From: an uncultured Eubacteriales bacterium
GTDB taxonomy: Bacteria; Bacillota; Clostridia; Lachnospirales; Lachnospiraceae
Assembly (NCBI GenBank): GCA_900316115.1
Contig: ONBN01000050.1
Span: 1 to 44,719, forward strand
Direction of reading: 5' to 3'
Length of the DNA: 44,719 bases
Shown in pieces: positions 31,949-40,916 of this stretch (within the stretch, counting starts at the first letter, position 1; every line of letters starts with the position of its first letter). The notes beneath the pieces were generated by a model. That model saw nothing but the letters and a program-made list of their open reading frames with translations. It ran no database searches and was not told the DNA's origin. Made by a program: the position numbers and the translations under genes.

Positions 31949-33739
31949 ATGGCTGAGAGCATGCAGGGACTGCACAGAACATGCAGATGTGCAGAAGTTA
32001 CCGAAGAAATGATTGGCAGTGAAGTGACCCTGATGGGATGGGTACAGAAGGCAAGAGACAAAGGTGGTATCATCTTTGTTGACCTTCGTGATCGTTCCGG
32101 GATCATGCAGCTGATTTTTGAAAATGGAATCATTGATGAAGAGGGATTTGCGAAAGCAGGGAAGCTTCGCAGCGAATTTGTGATCGCAGTTGTTGGTACA
32201 GTTGCAAAAAGAGGCGGTGCAGTAAATACAAATCTTGCAACAGGTACCATGGAGGTTCAGGTAAGATCCTTAAGAATCCTTTCTGAATCAGAAGTACCTC
32301 CTTTCCCGGTAGAAGAGAACAGTAAGACAAAGGATGAGGTACGTCTGAAATACAGATATCTGGATCTTAGAAGACCAGATCTTCAGAAAAACCTTATGTT
32401 AAAAAGTAAAGTTATGATGCTTACCAGACAGTTCTTTGCAAATGAAGGATTCCTGGAGATCGAAACCCCAATGCTTGGAAAGAGCACACCTGAGGGAGCC
32501 AGAGATTATCTTGTTCCGTCACGTATCCATCCGGGAAGCTTTTATGGCCTTCCACAGTCTCCACAGCTTTACAAACAGCTGCTGATGTGCTCCGGATATG
32601 ACCGCTATATCCAGATTGCCAGATGCTTCCGTGACGAGGATCTTCGTGCAGACCGTCAGCCGGAATTTACCCAGATTGATATGGAACTTTCTTTTGTAGA
32701 TGTAGATGATGTGATCGATGTGAATGAAAGATTCCTGTCCTACCTGTTCAAACAGGTGATTGACCTGGATGTGAAGCTTCCTATCCAGAGGATCACATGG
32801 CAGGAGGCTATGGATCGTTTCGGATCTGACAAGCCGGATATGCGTTTTGGCATGGAACTTCATGATGTAAGCGATATTGTAAAAGACTGCGGATTTTCCG
32901 TATTTACTTCTGCTCTTGAAAACGGCGGCAGTGTTCGTGGTATTAACGCAGAAGGTCAGGGCGAGATGCCGAGAAAGAAGATTGACAAGCTTGTAGAATT
33001 TGCAAAGGGATATGGGGCAAAAGGTCTTGCTTACATTGCTATTGCAAAGGATGGCACAAGAAAGTCAAGTTTTGCCAAGTTTATGACTGAGCAGGAGATG
33101 GATGCCCTGATCCAGGCTATGGATGGAAAGCCGGGAGATCTGCTTCTGTTTGCAGCAGATAAGAAGAAACTGGTATATGATGTTCTGGGCGCTCTTCGTC
33201 TGGAAATGGCACGCCAGATGGAGCTTCTTGATAAGAATGAGTACAGATTTGTATGGGTAACAGAGTTCCCGCTGCTTGAGTGGAGCGAGGAGGAGAATCG
33301 TTATACAGCTATGCATCATCCGTTTACAATGCCGATGGAGGAGGATATTCCGCTTCTGGATACAGATCCTGGCAAGGTTCGTGCAAAGGCTTATGACATT
33401 GTACTGAATGGTAACGAGATCGGCGGAGGAAGTGTACGTATCCATCAGGATGATATCCAGGAAAGAATGTTCAAAGAACTGGGCTTCACACCGGAGGCTG
33501 CTCACGAGCAGTTCGGATTCCTTCTGGATGCATTCAAGTATGGTGTTCCGCCACACGCCGGACTTGCTTATGGCCTTGACCGTCTTGTGATGCTGATGGC
33601 AAAGGTAGACAGTATCCGTGATGTGATCGCATTCCCGAAGGTAAAGGATGCTTCCTGTCTGATGACAAAAGCACCGCAGAGAGTCAGCGAGGCACAGCTG
33701 AAAGAGCTGGGTCTGGAGGTTGCTCCTGAAGAAGAATAA
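31949..33739 (+). CDS. aspS: Aspartyl-tRNA synthetase
   Basis: This 596-residue class II bacterial-type AspRS has an N-terminal OB anticodon-binding domain (VTLMGWVQKARDKGGIIFVDLRDRSGIMQLIF). The catalytic core has FLEIETPMLGKSTPEGARDYLVPSR, FRDEDLRADRQPEFTQIDMELSF and GLAYGLDRLVMLM. The bacterial GAD insertion lies at ~290-410. AGGAGGA precedes the ATG at 31949. It is the last gene of the apt operon and is followed by a strong terminator. If the genome lacks AsnRS this enzyme may be non-discriminating; that cannot be judged here. Confidence 0.95.
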   Translation: MAESMQGLHRTCRCAEVTEEMIGSEVTLMGWVQKARDKGGIIFVDLRDRSGIMQLIFENGIIDEEGFAKAGKLRSEFVIAVVGTVAKRGGAVNTNLATGTMEVQVRSLRILSESEVPPFPVEENSKTKDEVRLKYRYLDLRRPDLQKNLMLKSKVMMLTRQFFANEGFLEIETPMLGKSTPEGARDYLVPSRIHPGSFYGLPQSPQLYKQLLMCSGYDRYIQIARCFRDEDLRADRQPEFTQIDMELSFVDVDDVIDVNERFLSYLFKQVIDLDVKLPIQRITWQEAMDRFGSDKPDMRFGMELHDVSDIVKDCGFSVFTSALENGGSVRGINAEGQGEMPRKKIDKLVEFAKGYGAKGLAYIAIAKDGTRKSSFAKFMTEQEMDALIQAMDGKPGDLLLFAADKKKLVYDVLGALRLEMARQMELLDKNEYRFVWVTEFPLLEWSEEENRYTAMHHPFTMPMEEDIPLLDTDPGKVRAKAYDIVLNGNEIGGGSVRIHQDDIQERMFKELGFTPEAAHEQFGFLLDAFKYGVPPHAGLAYGLDRLVMLMAKVDSIRDVIAFPKVKDASCLMTKAPQRVSEAQLKELGLEVAPEEE

Positions 33740-33783
33740 AAAATAAACAGATATGTGGTTTGTGGGTGACACTGCCATATAAG

Positions 33784-33850
33784 AAAGCTGCCTATGGCCT
33801 GTACAAACTGCGAAATACAGAATGTACAGCGTCAGGGCAGCTTTTTTTTA
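33784..33850. terminator. Bidirectional terminator between aspS and the lipoprotein gene
   Basis: AAAGCTGCC (33784-33792) pairs with GGGCAGCTTT near 33835-33844 as the outer stem; CTGTACA (33799-33805) pairs with TGTACAG (33823-33829) inside. A run of T's follows on the + strand to 33850. On the minus strand a shorter T-rich stretch (CTTTCTTAT) follows. Confidence 0.8.
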
Positions 33851-33882
33851 CATAAAAACATGAAAAATGATATATTTGCAGA

Positions 33883-35007
33883 TTATTCAGCAGAAGAATC
33901 GTCTACAGGACTGGTAGTCAGTGTGCCGAAAATGGCATTCCCAAGTTCACCGCTGGTGTCATCCAGCTTCCAGGATACACCGTCATTGATCAGGCGCAGG
34001 CTGGCATCAGCAGTTTGGGTAGCAGTGTTGGCAGTGATACATTCAAGAAGCATATCATAGGATTTATCTATCCTTTTTTCAAGACCATCAATCACGGCAT
34101 CCGGAGATGCAAGGTATTCATCAAGATTTTTCTGATAAGAAGTGAGAATGGATTCACTGTCAAATGTAGTGATCTTTGTAGTGACAACAGCCTGATAACC
34201 ATTGATCTGGCTGTCCTTAAATTCATAATTAAAGGTATTATGTACCTGATTAACAAGGGCAGAGGCAATGGCATTCCGGGTAGTATCTGATGTATTCAGA
34301 ATACTTTCCACACCAAGGAAGCTGCTCATTTCTTCTGTATTCATTTCTGTAAGGGAATCAAGATAAACGGTCAGGGTGTCTTCAGGGGAAAGAATATCCG
34401 GATCAGACAGATAAGTCATAAGACCGCCGACAAGGTCATTTTCCAGGGCATAAGTCCGCTTGATCTCCCAGGTATCCTGATCATTTAATGTGAGTTCAAT
34501 GGTACAGTTGCGCTCAATGGAATCATAATCATCAGAGGCAAGCAAATCCTTCATGATCAGATAAAGATCTGTCAGAGAAAGGGAGGAAGCTTGCGAATCC
34601 TGGTCATCCTCAGATTGGGCTGCATTCTGTATCTCACGCTGCAGTTTGGCAGAAGTAAAATCTTTTGCAAGAGCATTTGCATCCAATGTTACAAGCCGAA
34701 GGGAAGCAGAAGCCGTTTTTTTGTCCTTGTCAATATCAACATCCAGGATCTTGTAGTCAAAATCCTGAAAAAAGAGAGGAAACACATCTTTTATTTCATT
34801 TGATTGCTCCTGATCGTCTTTTATATCCGGGAACAGTTCCTTATAGGAAAAATACTTACTGGCAGTATCAGAATCCAGATTTTTTAACAGATCCAGATCA
34901 TTTTTGATGGCCTTTTTCACTGCACGCTTTTCACTGTGGAAACATCCGAATGCCAGGACGGCAAGGATGACAACCAGCAATGGAATCAGCCGTTTTGCTG
35001 TTTTCAT
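33883..35007 (-). CDS. Putative lipoprotein of unknown function
   Basis: This protein of about 374 residues has an N-terminal helix (RLIPLLVVILAVLAFGCF) whose LAFGC resembles a weak lipobox, so it is probably tethered outside the membrane. The rest is repeat-like: two DUF4878/DUF5105-type segments of the form D-V-D-I-D-K-D-K-K-T-A-S-A-S-L and a paired 3' half (ITTFDSESILTSYQKNLDEYL, TATQTADASLRLINDGVSWKLD). This suggests two NTF2-like domains. The start is the ATG at 35005-35007 preceded by AAAGGAAC; a longer frame to 35070 has no ribosome site. A strong promoter lies upstream. I do not recognise a specific family with certainty. Confidence 0.7.
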   Translation of the reverse strand: MKTAKRLIPLLVVILAVLAFGCFHSEKRAVKKAIKNDLDLLKNLDSDTASKYFSYKELFPDIKDDQEQSNEIKDVFPLFFQDFDYKILDVDIDKDKKTASASLRLVTLDANALAKDFTSAKLQREIQNAAQSEDDQDSQASSLSLTDLYLIMKDLLASDDYDSIERNCTIELTLNDQDTWEIKRTYALENDLVGGLMTYLSDPDILSPEDTLTVYLDSLTEMNTEEMSSFLGVESILNTSDTTRNAIASALVNQVHNTFNYEFKDSQINGYQAVVTTKITTFDSESILTSYQKNLDEYLASPDAVIDGLEKRIDKSYDMLLECITANTATQTADASLRLINDGVSWKLDDTSGELGNAIFGTLTTSPVDDSSAE

Positions 35008-35041
35008 AAATCCCAGTTCCTTTCCGAAATAATATAGCCTT

Positions 35042-35070
35042 ATTTTACCAGATTTCTCTGAAAAAGTCAA
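35042..35070 (-). promoter_or_regulatory. Promoter of the lipoprotein gene
   Basis: On the minus strand TTGACT (35065-35070), a 17-base spacer and TAAAAT (35042-35047). Confidence 0.65.
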
Positions 35071-35245
35071 AAAAGCTTAAATTCTATACGATTTTTATAA
35101 AAAAAGAATGAAAAATTTGTGAAATTTGTATTAGTGGCCTGATTCGCTTTATTTTTACAAATGAATCTGCTATGATAGGGAAGATAAAAGAAAGGGCAGC
35201 CCGGCGGGGATGTCGTTGTGTCCGATAATGGACAAGGAGGTCATT

Positions 35246-35755
35246 ATGAAGAAACGCGGTATTGTCATTGGGGGGATTATTGTCATTGCCGGTGCAGTTG
35301 GTGCAGGAGGCTGGTATTACTATAAGAATAACAGCACCGCAGCATCATCAGATGGTGATGTGGTATATGTTACAAAGATCAGTGACCTGAATGCAGATCA
35401 TTCAGGCACGCAGAATCGTTTCGCAGGAGTGGTGGAAGCCCAGGAAACTGTGAAGGTCAACATTGAAAGCGGACGGAAGGTTAAGGAAGTCCAGGTGAAG
35501 ACCGGTGACGAGGTTAAGAAAGGCCAGCTGCTTTTTGAGTATGATCTGAGCAGTATCCAGGACAGCCTGAAGCAGGCACAACTGGATCTGGACCGTCTGA
35601 AGAATGAGGCCATCAGTCTGGATCAGCAGATCGCTACCCTGGAGAAAGAGAAAAAGAAAGCATCCAAGGATCAGCAGCTTTCCTATGCGAGACGTGAAGC
35701 AGGCAGAGATCGACAAGCTTCAGAGCGCTACTACCAATACAGAGGTACGCAGTGA
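35246..35755 (+). pseudogene. HlyD-type membrane-fusion protein 1, 5' part before frameshift
   Basis: This is the N-terminal part of a periplasmic-adaptor-like protein: a membrane helix (GIVIGGIIVIAGAVGAGGWYYYK), the first half of the biotinyl-lipoyl barrel (RFAGVVEAQETVKVNIESGRKVKEVQVKTGDEVKKGQLLFEYD) and the first coiled-coil helix (SSIQDSLKQAQLDLDRLKNEAI to KKASKDQQLSY). After about residue 151 it switches to an aberrant tail and stops at 35755. AAGGAGG precedes the ATG at 35246. The continuation is in another frame just downstream, so the gene is frameshifted near 35690. Confidence 0.8.
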
Positions 35756-36752
35756 GATCGATGGTGTGATCCAGAAGATTGATACCACCAAGCTTAGTTC
35801 TGATGACGGAGATTCTCTGGATGATGATTCCGCAGGGATTGATTACAGCTCTGACAGCAGTGATAACAGTGCATTTATCACCATCCTCAGTACAGGGGCT
35901 TACCGGATCAAGGGCAAGGTCAATGAGATGAACCGGTATTCCATTGTTCAGGGAGAGCCTGTGATCGTCCGCTCCCGTGTGGATGACCAGCAGATTTGGC
36001 ATGGGACTATGGGAGCGATTGATGAGCAGAGCAGCAATTCTTCTTCAAGTAATGGTCATTATGGCATGGTGGATTCAAGCGGTGATTCGGATGCCAATTC
36101 CAGTACCTATCCATTTTATGTGGATCTGGATTCTTCCGAAGGACTGATGCTTGGTCAGCATGTATACATAGAGAAAGATGAAGGACAGGAAGATAATAAA
36201 TCTGGCGTATGGCTCAGCGATTTCTATATTGTGGACGCAGATACCCAAGATCCGTATGTATGGGCAGCCGGAGAGGACGGGAAGCTGGAGAAGCGTAATG
36301 TAGTACTGGGACAGTATGATGAAGGCCTGATGGAGTATGAAATCGCAGATGGCCTTACAGAAGATGACAGCATTGCATTTCCTACAGAGGCTCTGGTAGA
36401 AGGTCTGAATACACAGGATGCAGCATCTATGCCTGCCGGTGCAAGCATGTACTATGGTGAGGACACCACCGATGAATCTGATGGTACTGATGAAATGGAT
36501 GAATCCCAGAACTATGATAGCGAAGACAGTGAGGATGATGCAGAGCCGATCATGGATGAAACTTCCGGTGACGGATATATAGATGATTATCAGGATGGCG
36601 ATATGCAGCCGGACGAGGAGCTTGGCGATGGAGATGTGATCGGTGGAACTGACAGTATGGATGCGGATTTTGATGCCTATACCCAGAGTTATACCGATGA
36701 GATTGACAGCAATGTGCAGTATGGGGCTGATGATACGGAGGCAGCAGGATGA
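35685..36752 (+). pseudogene. Membrane-fusion protein 1, 3' part after frameshift
   Basis: This frame carries the returning coiled-coil helix (VKQAEIDKLQSATTNTEV), the second lipoyl half and barrel (RSEIDGVIQKIDTT, TGAYRIKGKVNEMNRYSIVQGEPVIVRSRVDDQQIWHGTMG). The end of the adaptor core follows (VVLGQYDEGLMEYEIADGLTEDDSIAFPTEALVEGLNTQDA), then an ~95-residue D/E-rich tail with no clear fold. Its ATG at 35685 is a nominal start within the overlap. The last codons overlap the ATPase start by four bases. Compared with relatives, part of the coiled-coil tip is missing at the junction. Confidence 0.8.
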
Positions 36753-37420
36753 TCCTTGAATTAAAGAACATATACAAAGAATATATACAGGGAAAGATGA
36801 ATGTGCCGGTTCTGAAAAATGTGGATTTTTCCATGGAAGAAGGGGAATACGTGGCCATTATGGGACCATCCGGATCCGGAAAGACTACATTGATGAATAT
36901 TATCGGATGTCTGGATCAGCCTACCCAGGGACAGTTTTTCCTGGACGGGGAGGATGTGAGCAAATGCACGGAGAACCAGATGTCGGATATCCGGCTTCGT
37001 AAGATCGGGTTTGTATTTCAGAGCTTCCATCTGCTTCCAAGACAGTCTGCTATCACCAATGTGGAGCTTCCGCTGAACTATGCCAAGGTTCCCAAGAAAG
37101 AAAGAAGAGAACGGGCTTTTCAGGCACTGGAGAGAGTTGGGCTGGCTGATAGGGTGGATTTCCTTCCTAATCAGCTTTCCGGTGGACAGATGCAGAGGGT
37201 GGCGATTGCAAGGGCTATTGTGAATAATCCCAAGCTTCTTCTGGCAGATGAGCCTACAGGAGCTCTTGACAGTAAGTCCGGAGCACAGGTTATGGAGTTG
37301 TTCCAGAAGCTGAATGATGAAGGGGTATCTGTACTTATGATCACCCATGATGCGGAGATCGCAGCCCATGCCAAGCGTATGGTCATGATCCGGGACGGCG
37401 AAGTGCGGGAAAAGAGGTGA
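36749..37420 (+). CDS. ABC transporter ATP-binding protein (MacB/LolD-like)
   Basis: This 223-residue ATPase belongs to an export-type ABC system. Walker A is GPSGSGKTTLMN, the signature LSGGQMQRVAIARA, Walker B LLADEPTGALD, and the switch His is in MITHDAEI. The start ATGA overlaps the stop of the adaptor gene. It lies between two adaptor genes and before the MacB-type permease, so it powers their complex. In Firmicutes such systems export peptides or resist antimicrobial peptides; the cargo is not shown. Confidence 0.92.
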   Translation: MILELKNIYKEYIQGKMNVPVLKNVDFSMEEGEYVAIMGPSGSGKTTLMNIIGCLDQPTQGQFFLDGEDVSKCTENQMSDIRLRKIGFVFQSFHLLPRQSAITNVELPLNYAKVPKKERRERAFQALERVGLADRVDFLPNQLSGGQMQRVAIARAIVNNPKLLLADEPTGALDSKSGAQVMELFQKLNDEGVSVLMITHDAEIAAHAKRMVMIRDGEVREKR

Positions 37421-37424
37421 TAGC

Positions 37425-39479
37425 ATGAGCAGGATAAAGAAAGTGATCATAGTGCTGGTGGTCGTTGCATTGGTGGTTACAGGTGCTGCTAAAGGCCTGA
37501 CCTACATGCGTAAAAGCAACGAGACAGTGGTACAGGTGGCATCTGTAGGAGATCTGGCCAGTGATTATTATTCACCTACCACCAATCTGGATGCCAATGT
37601 GACCAGCAGTGTATCCCAGAATATTACAGTAGATAAGAATATGATCATCCAGCAGGTTTATGTGAACAAAGGAGATTCTGTAAGCAAGGGAGATAAGCTG
37701 ATCTCTTTTGACATGACCCTTGTGGAGATGGAGCTGAATATTGCTAAGCTGAAAAAAGAGAAACAGGAACAGGATCTGGCAAAAGCAGAGAGCAGGCTGA
37801 AAGCCCTGAAAAACGGGGGAGCCCTCACAGAGGAGGATGCAGGCGGTTCTGCAGATAATATTGACGGTTCCTCAGATGGAAGCAGTGATTCTGACCTGGA
37901 CAGTGTGGATGGGGATGACATGGCAATGGCAGGACAGGATAGTGGCCTTACAAATGCAGGCGGCAATTATCTTGCACTGGCTATTAACCCTATTTTGCTG
38001 GAGGCCTTTACAGATGCAGTAGGCAGCGAGGATGTTTCCGGGGAGAGTGATGTACAGGAGGACGGATCCCAGGTTGCAGCAGATGATGTATATGATGCAA
38101 ATGATTCCGGCCAGTTCAATGACCAGGCAGGACAGGATTCTTCTGACAGTCAGTTTTCTTCAGGAGAGGACAATATATATCCTGTGACTCCTGAGCCAAC
38201 GCCTACACCGGAACTGGATGAAGAGGTTGACTTTGTAGACGGTACTACAGCTCCGGAGGAACCGGACATTACAGATGGGGATGAGAAGTTTTATCAGACC
38301 CTGGAGTATGATACCGAGCCATATTCAGGCAGCGGTACCAAGGACGATCCGTATATTTTCCTTTGCAGCAATGCCAAAGGAAAGGTTGATCTTACCGGTG
38401 GATTTCTGAACCGTATGGCCGGATATAATGAAGATGGTACAGAAGTGCTTCATAAGAAAGGTTACTGGTATCTGCTGGAATTCCATCAGAATGATACCAT
38501 TGCAGATTATACAGACAGGACCCAGTCCTGCATCGGATATTATCTGGTAAATGGACACAAGCTGAAAAAGACTGTGGATCCTTCTGTTAATATGGAGTTG
38601 ACTGTAGAGGATGCCAGCCAGTATGAGCCGGAAGAACCGGATGAACCTTATATTCCGGATGACGGCGGTGATTCTTCTGTAAATATTTCCAGAAGTGATG
38701 CCATCAAGTTATATGAGAACAGGATTGCTACCCTGAAGCTGGATATCCAGGAGAGCGAGATCAAGATTTCACAGCTGGAGAAAAAGGTGAACCGTCAGGT
38801 GATCTACAGTAAGCTGGATGGTACGGTTACTACAGTAGGAGATCCTGTGACAGGTACACCGGAAGATGGCAGCAGTGTATTTATGAGTGTAAAAAACAAA
38901 GACGGCTTCTATGTTGTAGGTAAGGTAGGCGAGCTTCTTCTGGATTCCATGAAAGAGGGAACTGTGCTTCAGTGTAATAACTATACGTATTATGATGATG
39001 GTGAGGAAAGCACCAGCCAGTTTGAGGCAGAAGTGATGGATGTATCTGAATATCCGGTTTCCTCTGATAACAGTTTCTATTACGGTGACGGCAATCCTAA
39101 TGTATCGGAATATCAGTTTACAGCCACGATCCCGGATAAATCTGTAAAGGTACGGGATGGGGATTACCTGAACATACAGCTGACAGAAGAAACCAAGGTA
39201 AAAGGGATTGTTCTTTCCAAAGCCTTTGTACGGTCTGATAACGGTAATTCTTATGTATATAAGGATGACAACGGTGTGCTGAAGAAGCAGTATCTGTCCA
39301 TAGGAGGCAATGTTGATAATGGATACAGTGTACTGATCAAGGGCGGGATCACCAGGGATGACAAGATCGCATTCCCATACGGCAAGGATGTGACCGAAGG
39401 AGCCAAAACAGAGACAGTTTCCGCATCCAAGATGTATGGTGAAGACGATTACAGTGACAACGGAGGTGGTTTAGGATGA
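37425..39479 (+). CDS. HlyD-family adaptor with a large domain inserted in its hairpin
   Basis: This 684-residue membrane-anchored adaptor starts with a membrane helix (residues ~6-23) and the first lipoyl half ([31 protein letters not shown], ~67-97). The first coiled-coil arm follows (~99-130, [23 protein letters not shown]); the second arm comes only at ~423-456 ([18 protein letters not shown]). The second lipoyl half is [19 protein letters not shown], then barrel domains. Between the arms lie ~290 residues: an acidic D/S/G-rich linker, a [10 protein letters not shown] spacer and a compact domain (~285-395, [22 protein letters not shown] to [15 protein letters not shown]). The ATG at 37425 follows GGTGATAGC. 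Its four-base stop overlap with the permease indicates coupling. Confidence 0.85.
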   Translation: MSRIKKVIIVLVVVALVVTGAAKGLTYMRKSNETVVQVASVGDLASDYYSPTTNLDANVTSSVSQNITVDKNMIIQQVYVNKGDSVSKGDKLISFDMTLVEMELNIAKLKKEKQEQDLAKAESRLKALKNGGALTEEDAGGSADNIDGSSDGSSDSDLDSVDGDDMAMAGQDSGLTNAGGNYLALAINPILLEAFTDAVGSEDVSGESDVQEDGSQVAADDVYDANDSGQFNDQAGQDSSDSQFSSGEDNIYPVTPEPTPTPELDEEVDFVDGTTAPEEPDITDGDEKFYQTLEYDTEPYSGSGTKDDPYIFLCSNAKGKVDLTGGFLNRMAGYNEDGTEVLHKKGYWYLLEFHQNDTIADYTDRTQSCIGYYLVNGHKLKKTVDPSVNMELTVEDASQYEPEEPDEPYIPDDGGDSSVNISRSDAIKLYENRIATLKLDIQESEIKISQLEKKVNRQVIYSKLDGTVTTVGDPVTGTPEDGSSVFMSVKNKDGFYVVGKVGELLLDSMKEGTVLQCNNYTYYDDGEESTSQFEAEVMDVSEYPVSSDNSFYYGDGNPNVSEYQFTATIPDKSVKVRDGDYLNIQLTEETKVKGIVLSKAFVRSDNGNSYVYKDDNGVLKKQYLSIGGNVDNGYSVLIKGGITRDDKIAFPYGKDVTEGAKTETVSASKMYGEDDYSDNGGGLG

Positions 39480-40735
39480 TAGAGAATATCAGGCTGGCCT
39501 TTCAGGGGATCTGGTCCCATAAGATGCGTTCTTTCCTTACTATGCTGGGTATTATTATCGGTATTGCGTCAATTATTGCGATTGTATCTACCATTAAAGG
39601 TACCAGTGAACAGATCAAGGAGGATCTGATCGGATCCGGGAATAACACAGTAGATGTGGATCTGTATTACGGTGACAGTACATACAGTGCTGAATATGGT
39701 GACAGTGATGCAACACCCCCGCTTCTTTCTGATTCGCAGAAAGAAGAAGTAAGAAAAGTAGATCATGTAGAAAATGCAACTTTCTTTTATAACAGATCTT
39801 ACAGCAGCAACGTATATTATCAGAATACAAGCTTCCAGGGCGGACAGGTGTATGGTATTGATGTGAATTATCTGGATACCTGCGGATATACCTTACGTTC
39901 CGGAAGGGCGTTTGTCCAGTCAGATTATGACAATTTCCGGAAGGTAGCGCTTGTGGATTCCAATGCTGCTGAGAACATCTTCCCTGGAGAGGATCCTGTT
40001 GGGAAGATCATTGAGATTGGAGAAGAGCCATATACAGTGATTGGTGTTGTGAACCAGGACGAGGATTCCATGCCTACTATCGAGAATATCAGTCAGTTTT
40101 ATGAGTATTTTCAGAGTGTTATGGGAACGGTTATGATCCCAAGTAAGTGTTGGCCTATCTCCTTCCAGTTTGACGAACCGGAGAATATTGTGATCCGGGC
40201 TGACAGTACAGATAATATGAGTGAGGCAGGCAATGGTGTTGCCAAGGTGCTGAATAATGAGATCAAGGCAGCAGACAGCTCTACCAAGTTTGAGTACAGA
40301 GCCAAGGATGTAATGAAGAAGGTTAAGAATCTTCAGAAGCTTAGTGAAAGCACGAATCAGCAGCTGATCTGGATCGCCAGTATTTCGCTGTTAGTAGGTG
40401 GTATCGGTGTTATGAACATCATGCTTGTTTCAGTTACAGAGAGGACAAAGGAGATCGGTCTTAAAAAAGCAATCGGAGCCAGGAAGAAGACGATCCTGAA
40501 CCAGTTCCTTACAGAAGCAGCTGTACTTACAAGTATTGGCGGTATTATCGGTGTGATCCTGGGTATTGCCCTTTCCAAGGTGGTATCCAAGGTGGCTGGT
40601 TCGCCAACTGCCATTAGTATTCCCGCTATTGTAGGTTCTGTAGTATTCTCCATGCTGATCGGTATTATCTTCGGTCTGCTTCCATCTGTAAAGGCAGCAA
40701 ATCTGAATCCGATTGATGCACTGAGAAGCGAATAA
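39476..40735 (+). CDS. MacB-type ABC transporter permease
   Basis: This 419-residue permease has one N-terminal membrane helix ([28 protein letters not shown]), a large extracellular MacB core domain (~45-270), and three C-terminal FtsX-type helices. The first of these holds [37 protein letters not shown] and the last [23 protein letters not shown]. It ends with the family motif [11 protein letters not shown]. It overlaps the adaptor by four bases and completes the export operon. A terminator follows at 40812. Confidence 0.92.
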   Translation: MIENIRLAFQGIWSHKMRSFLTMLGIIIGIASIIAIVSTIKGTSEQIKEDLIGSGNNTVDVDLYYGDSTYSAEYGDSDATPPLLSDSQKEEVRKVDHVENATFFYNRSYSSNVYYQNTSFQGGQVYGIDVNYLDTCGYTLRSGRAFVQSDYDNFRKVALVDSNAAENIFPGEDPVGKIIEIGEEPYTVIGVVNQDEDSMPTIENISQFYEYFQSVMGTVMIPSKCWPISFQFDEPENIVIRADSTDNMSEAGNGVAKVLNNEIKAADSSTKFEYRAKDVMKKVKNLQKLSESTNQQLIWIASISLLVGGIGVMNIMLVSVTERTKEIGLKKAIGARKKTILNQFLTEAAVLTSIGGIIGVILGIALSKVVSKVAGSPTAISIPAIVGSVVFSMLIGIIFGLLPSVKAANLNPIDALRSE

Positions 40736-40811
40736 TAATATTTCCCTGTAAAATAATAATATTTTCCTGTAATATACAGGGTTTCAGGTTTTTAAGAAAA
40801 TATGTGATACG

Positions 40812-40848
40812 AAAGAGACAGATTCCGGATGGGTTTGTCTCTTTTTTT
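40812..40848 (+). terminator. Terminator between the efflux operon and ptsI
   Basis: AAAGAGACA (40812-40820) pairs with TGTCTCTTT (40836-40844), with the T-run continuing to 40848. About 60 bases upstream are two imperfect copies of a T/A-rich AATAATATTTTCCTGTAA-type segment (40736-40785) and a small CCTGTA/TACAGG stem. Confidence 0.85.
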
Positions 40849-40869
40849 CTGTGTAATTTTTGAAAACCG

Positions 40870-40878
40870 TGGTATACT
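40870..40878 (+). promoter_or_regulatory. Extended -10 promoter of ptsI
   Basis: TGG-TATACT at 40870-40878 is an extended -10, about 38 bases before the ptsI start; the -35 position (TGTGTA) is weak. Confidence 0.5.
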
Positions 40879-40916
40879 AACGGAAACAACAGCCTTACTT
40901 TACGGAGGAAAAAACA

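Noticed and set aside
30677..31975. 432-codon open frame on the minus strand opposite hisS
   Set aside because: It mirrors a clearly real hisS gene, has no ribosome site or recognisable domain, and is rich in Cys, His, Phe and Ile as antisense frames of this codon usage are.
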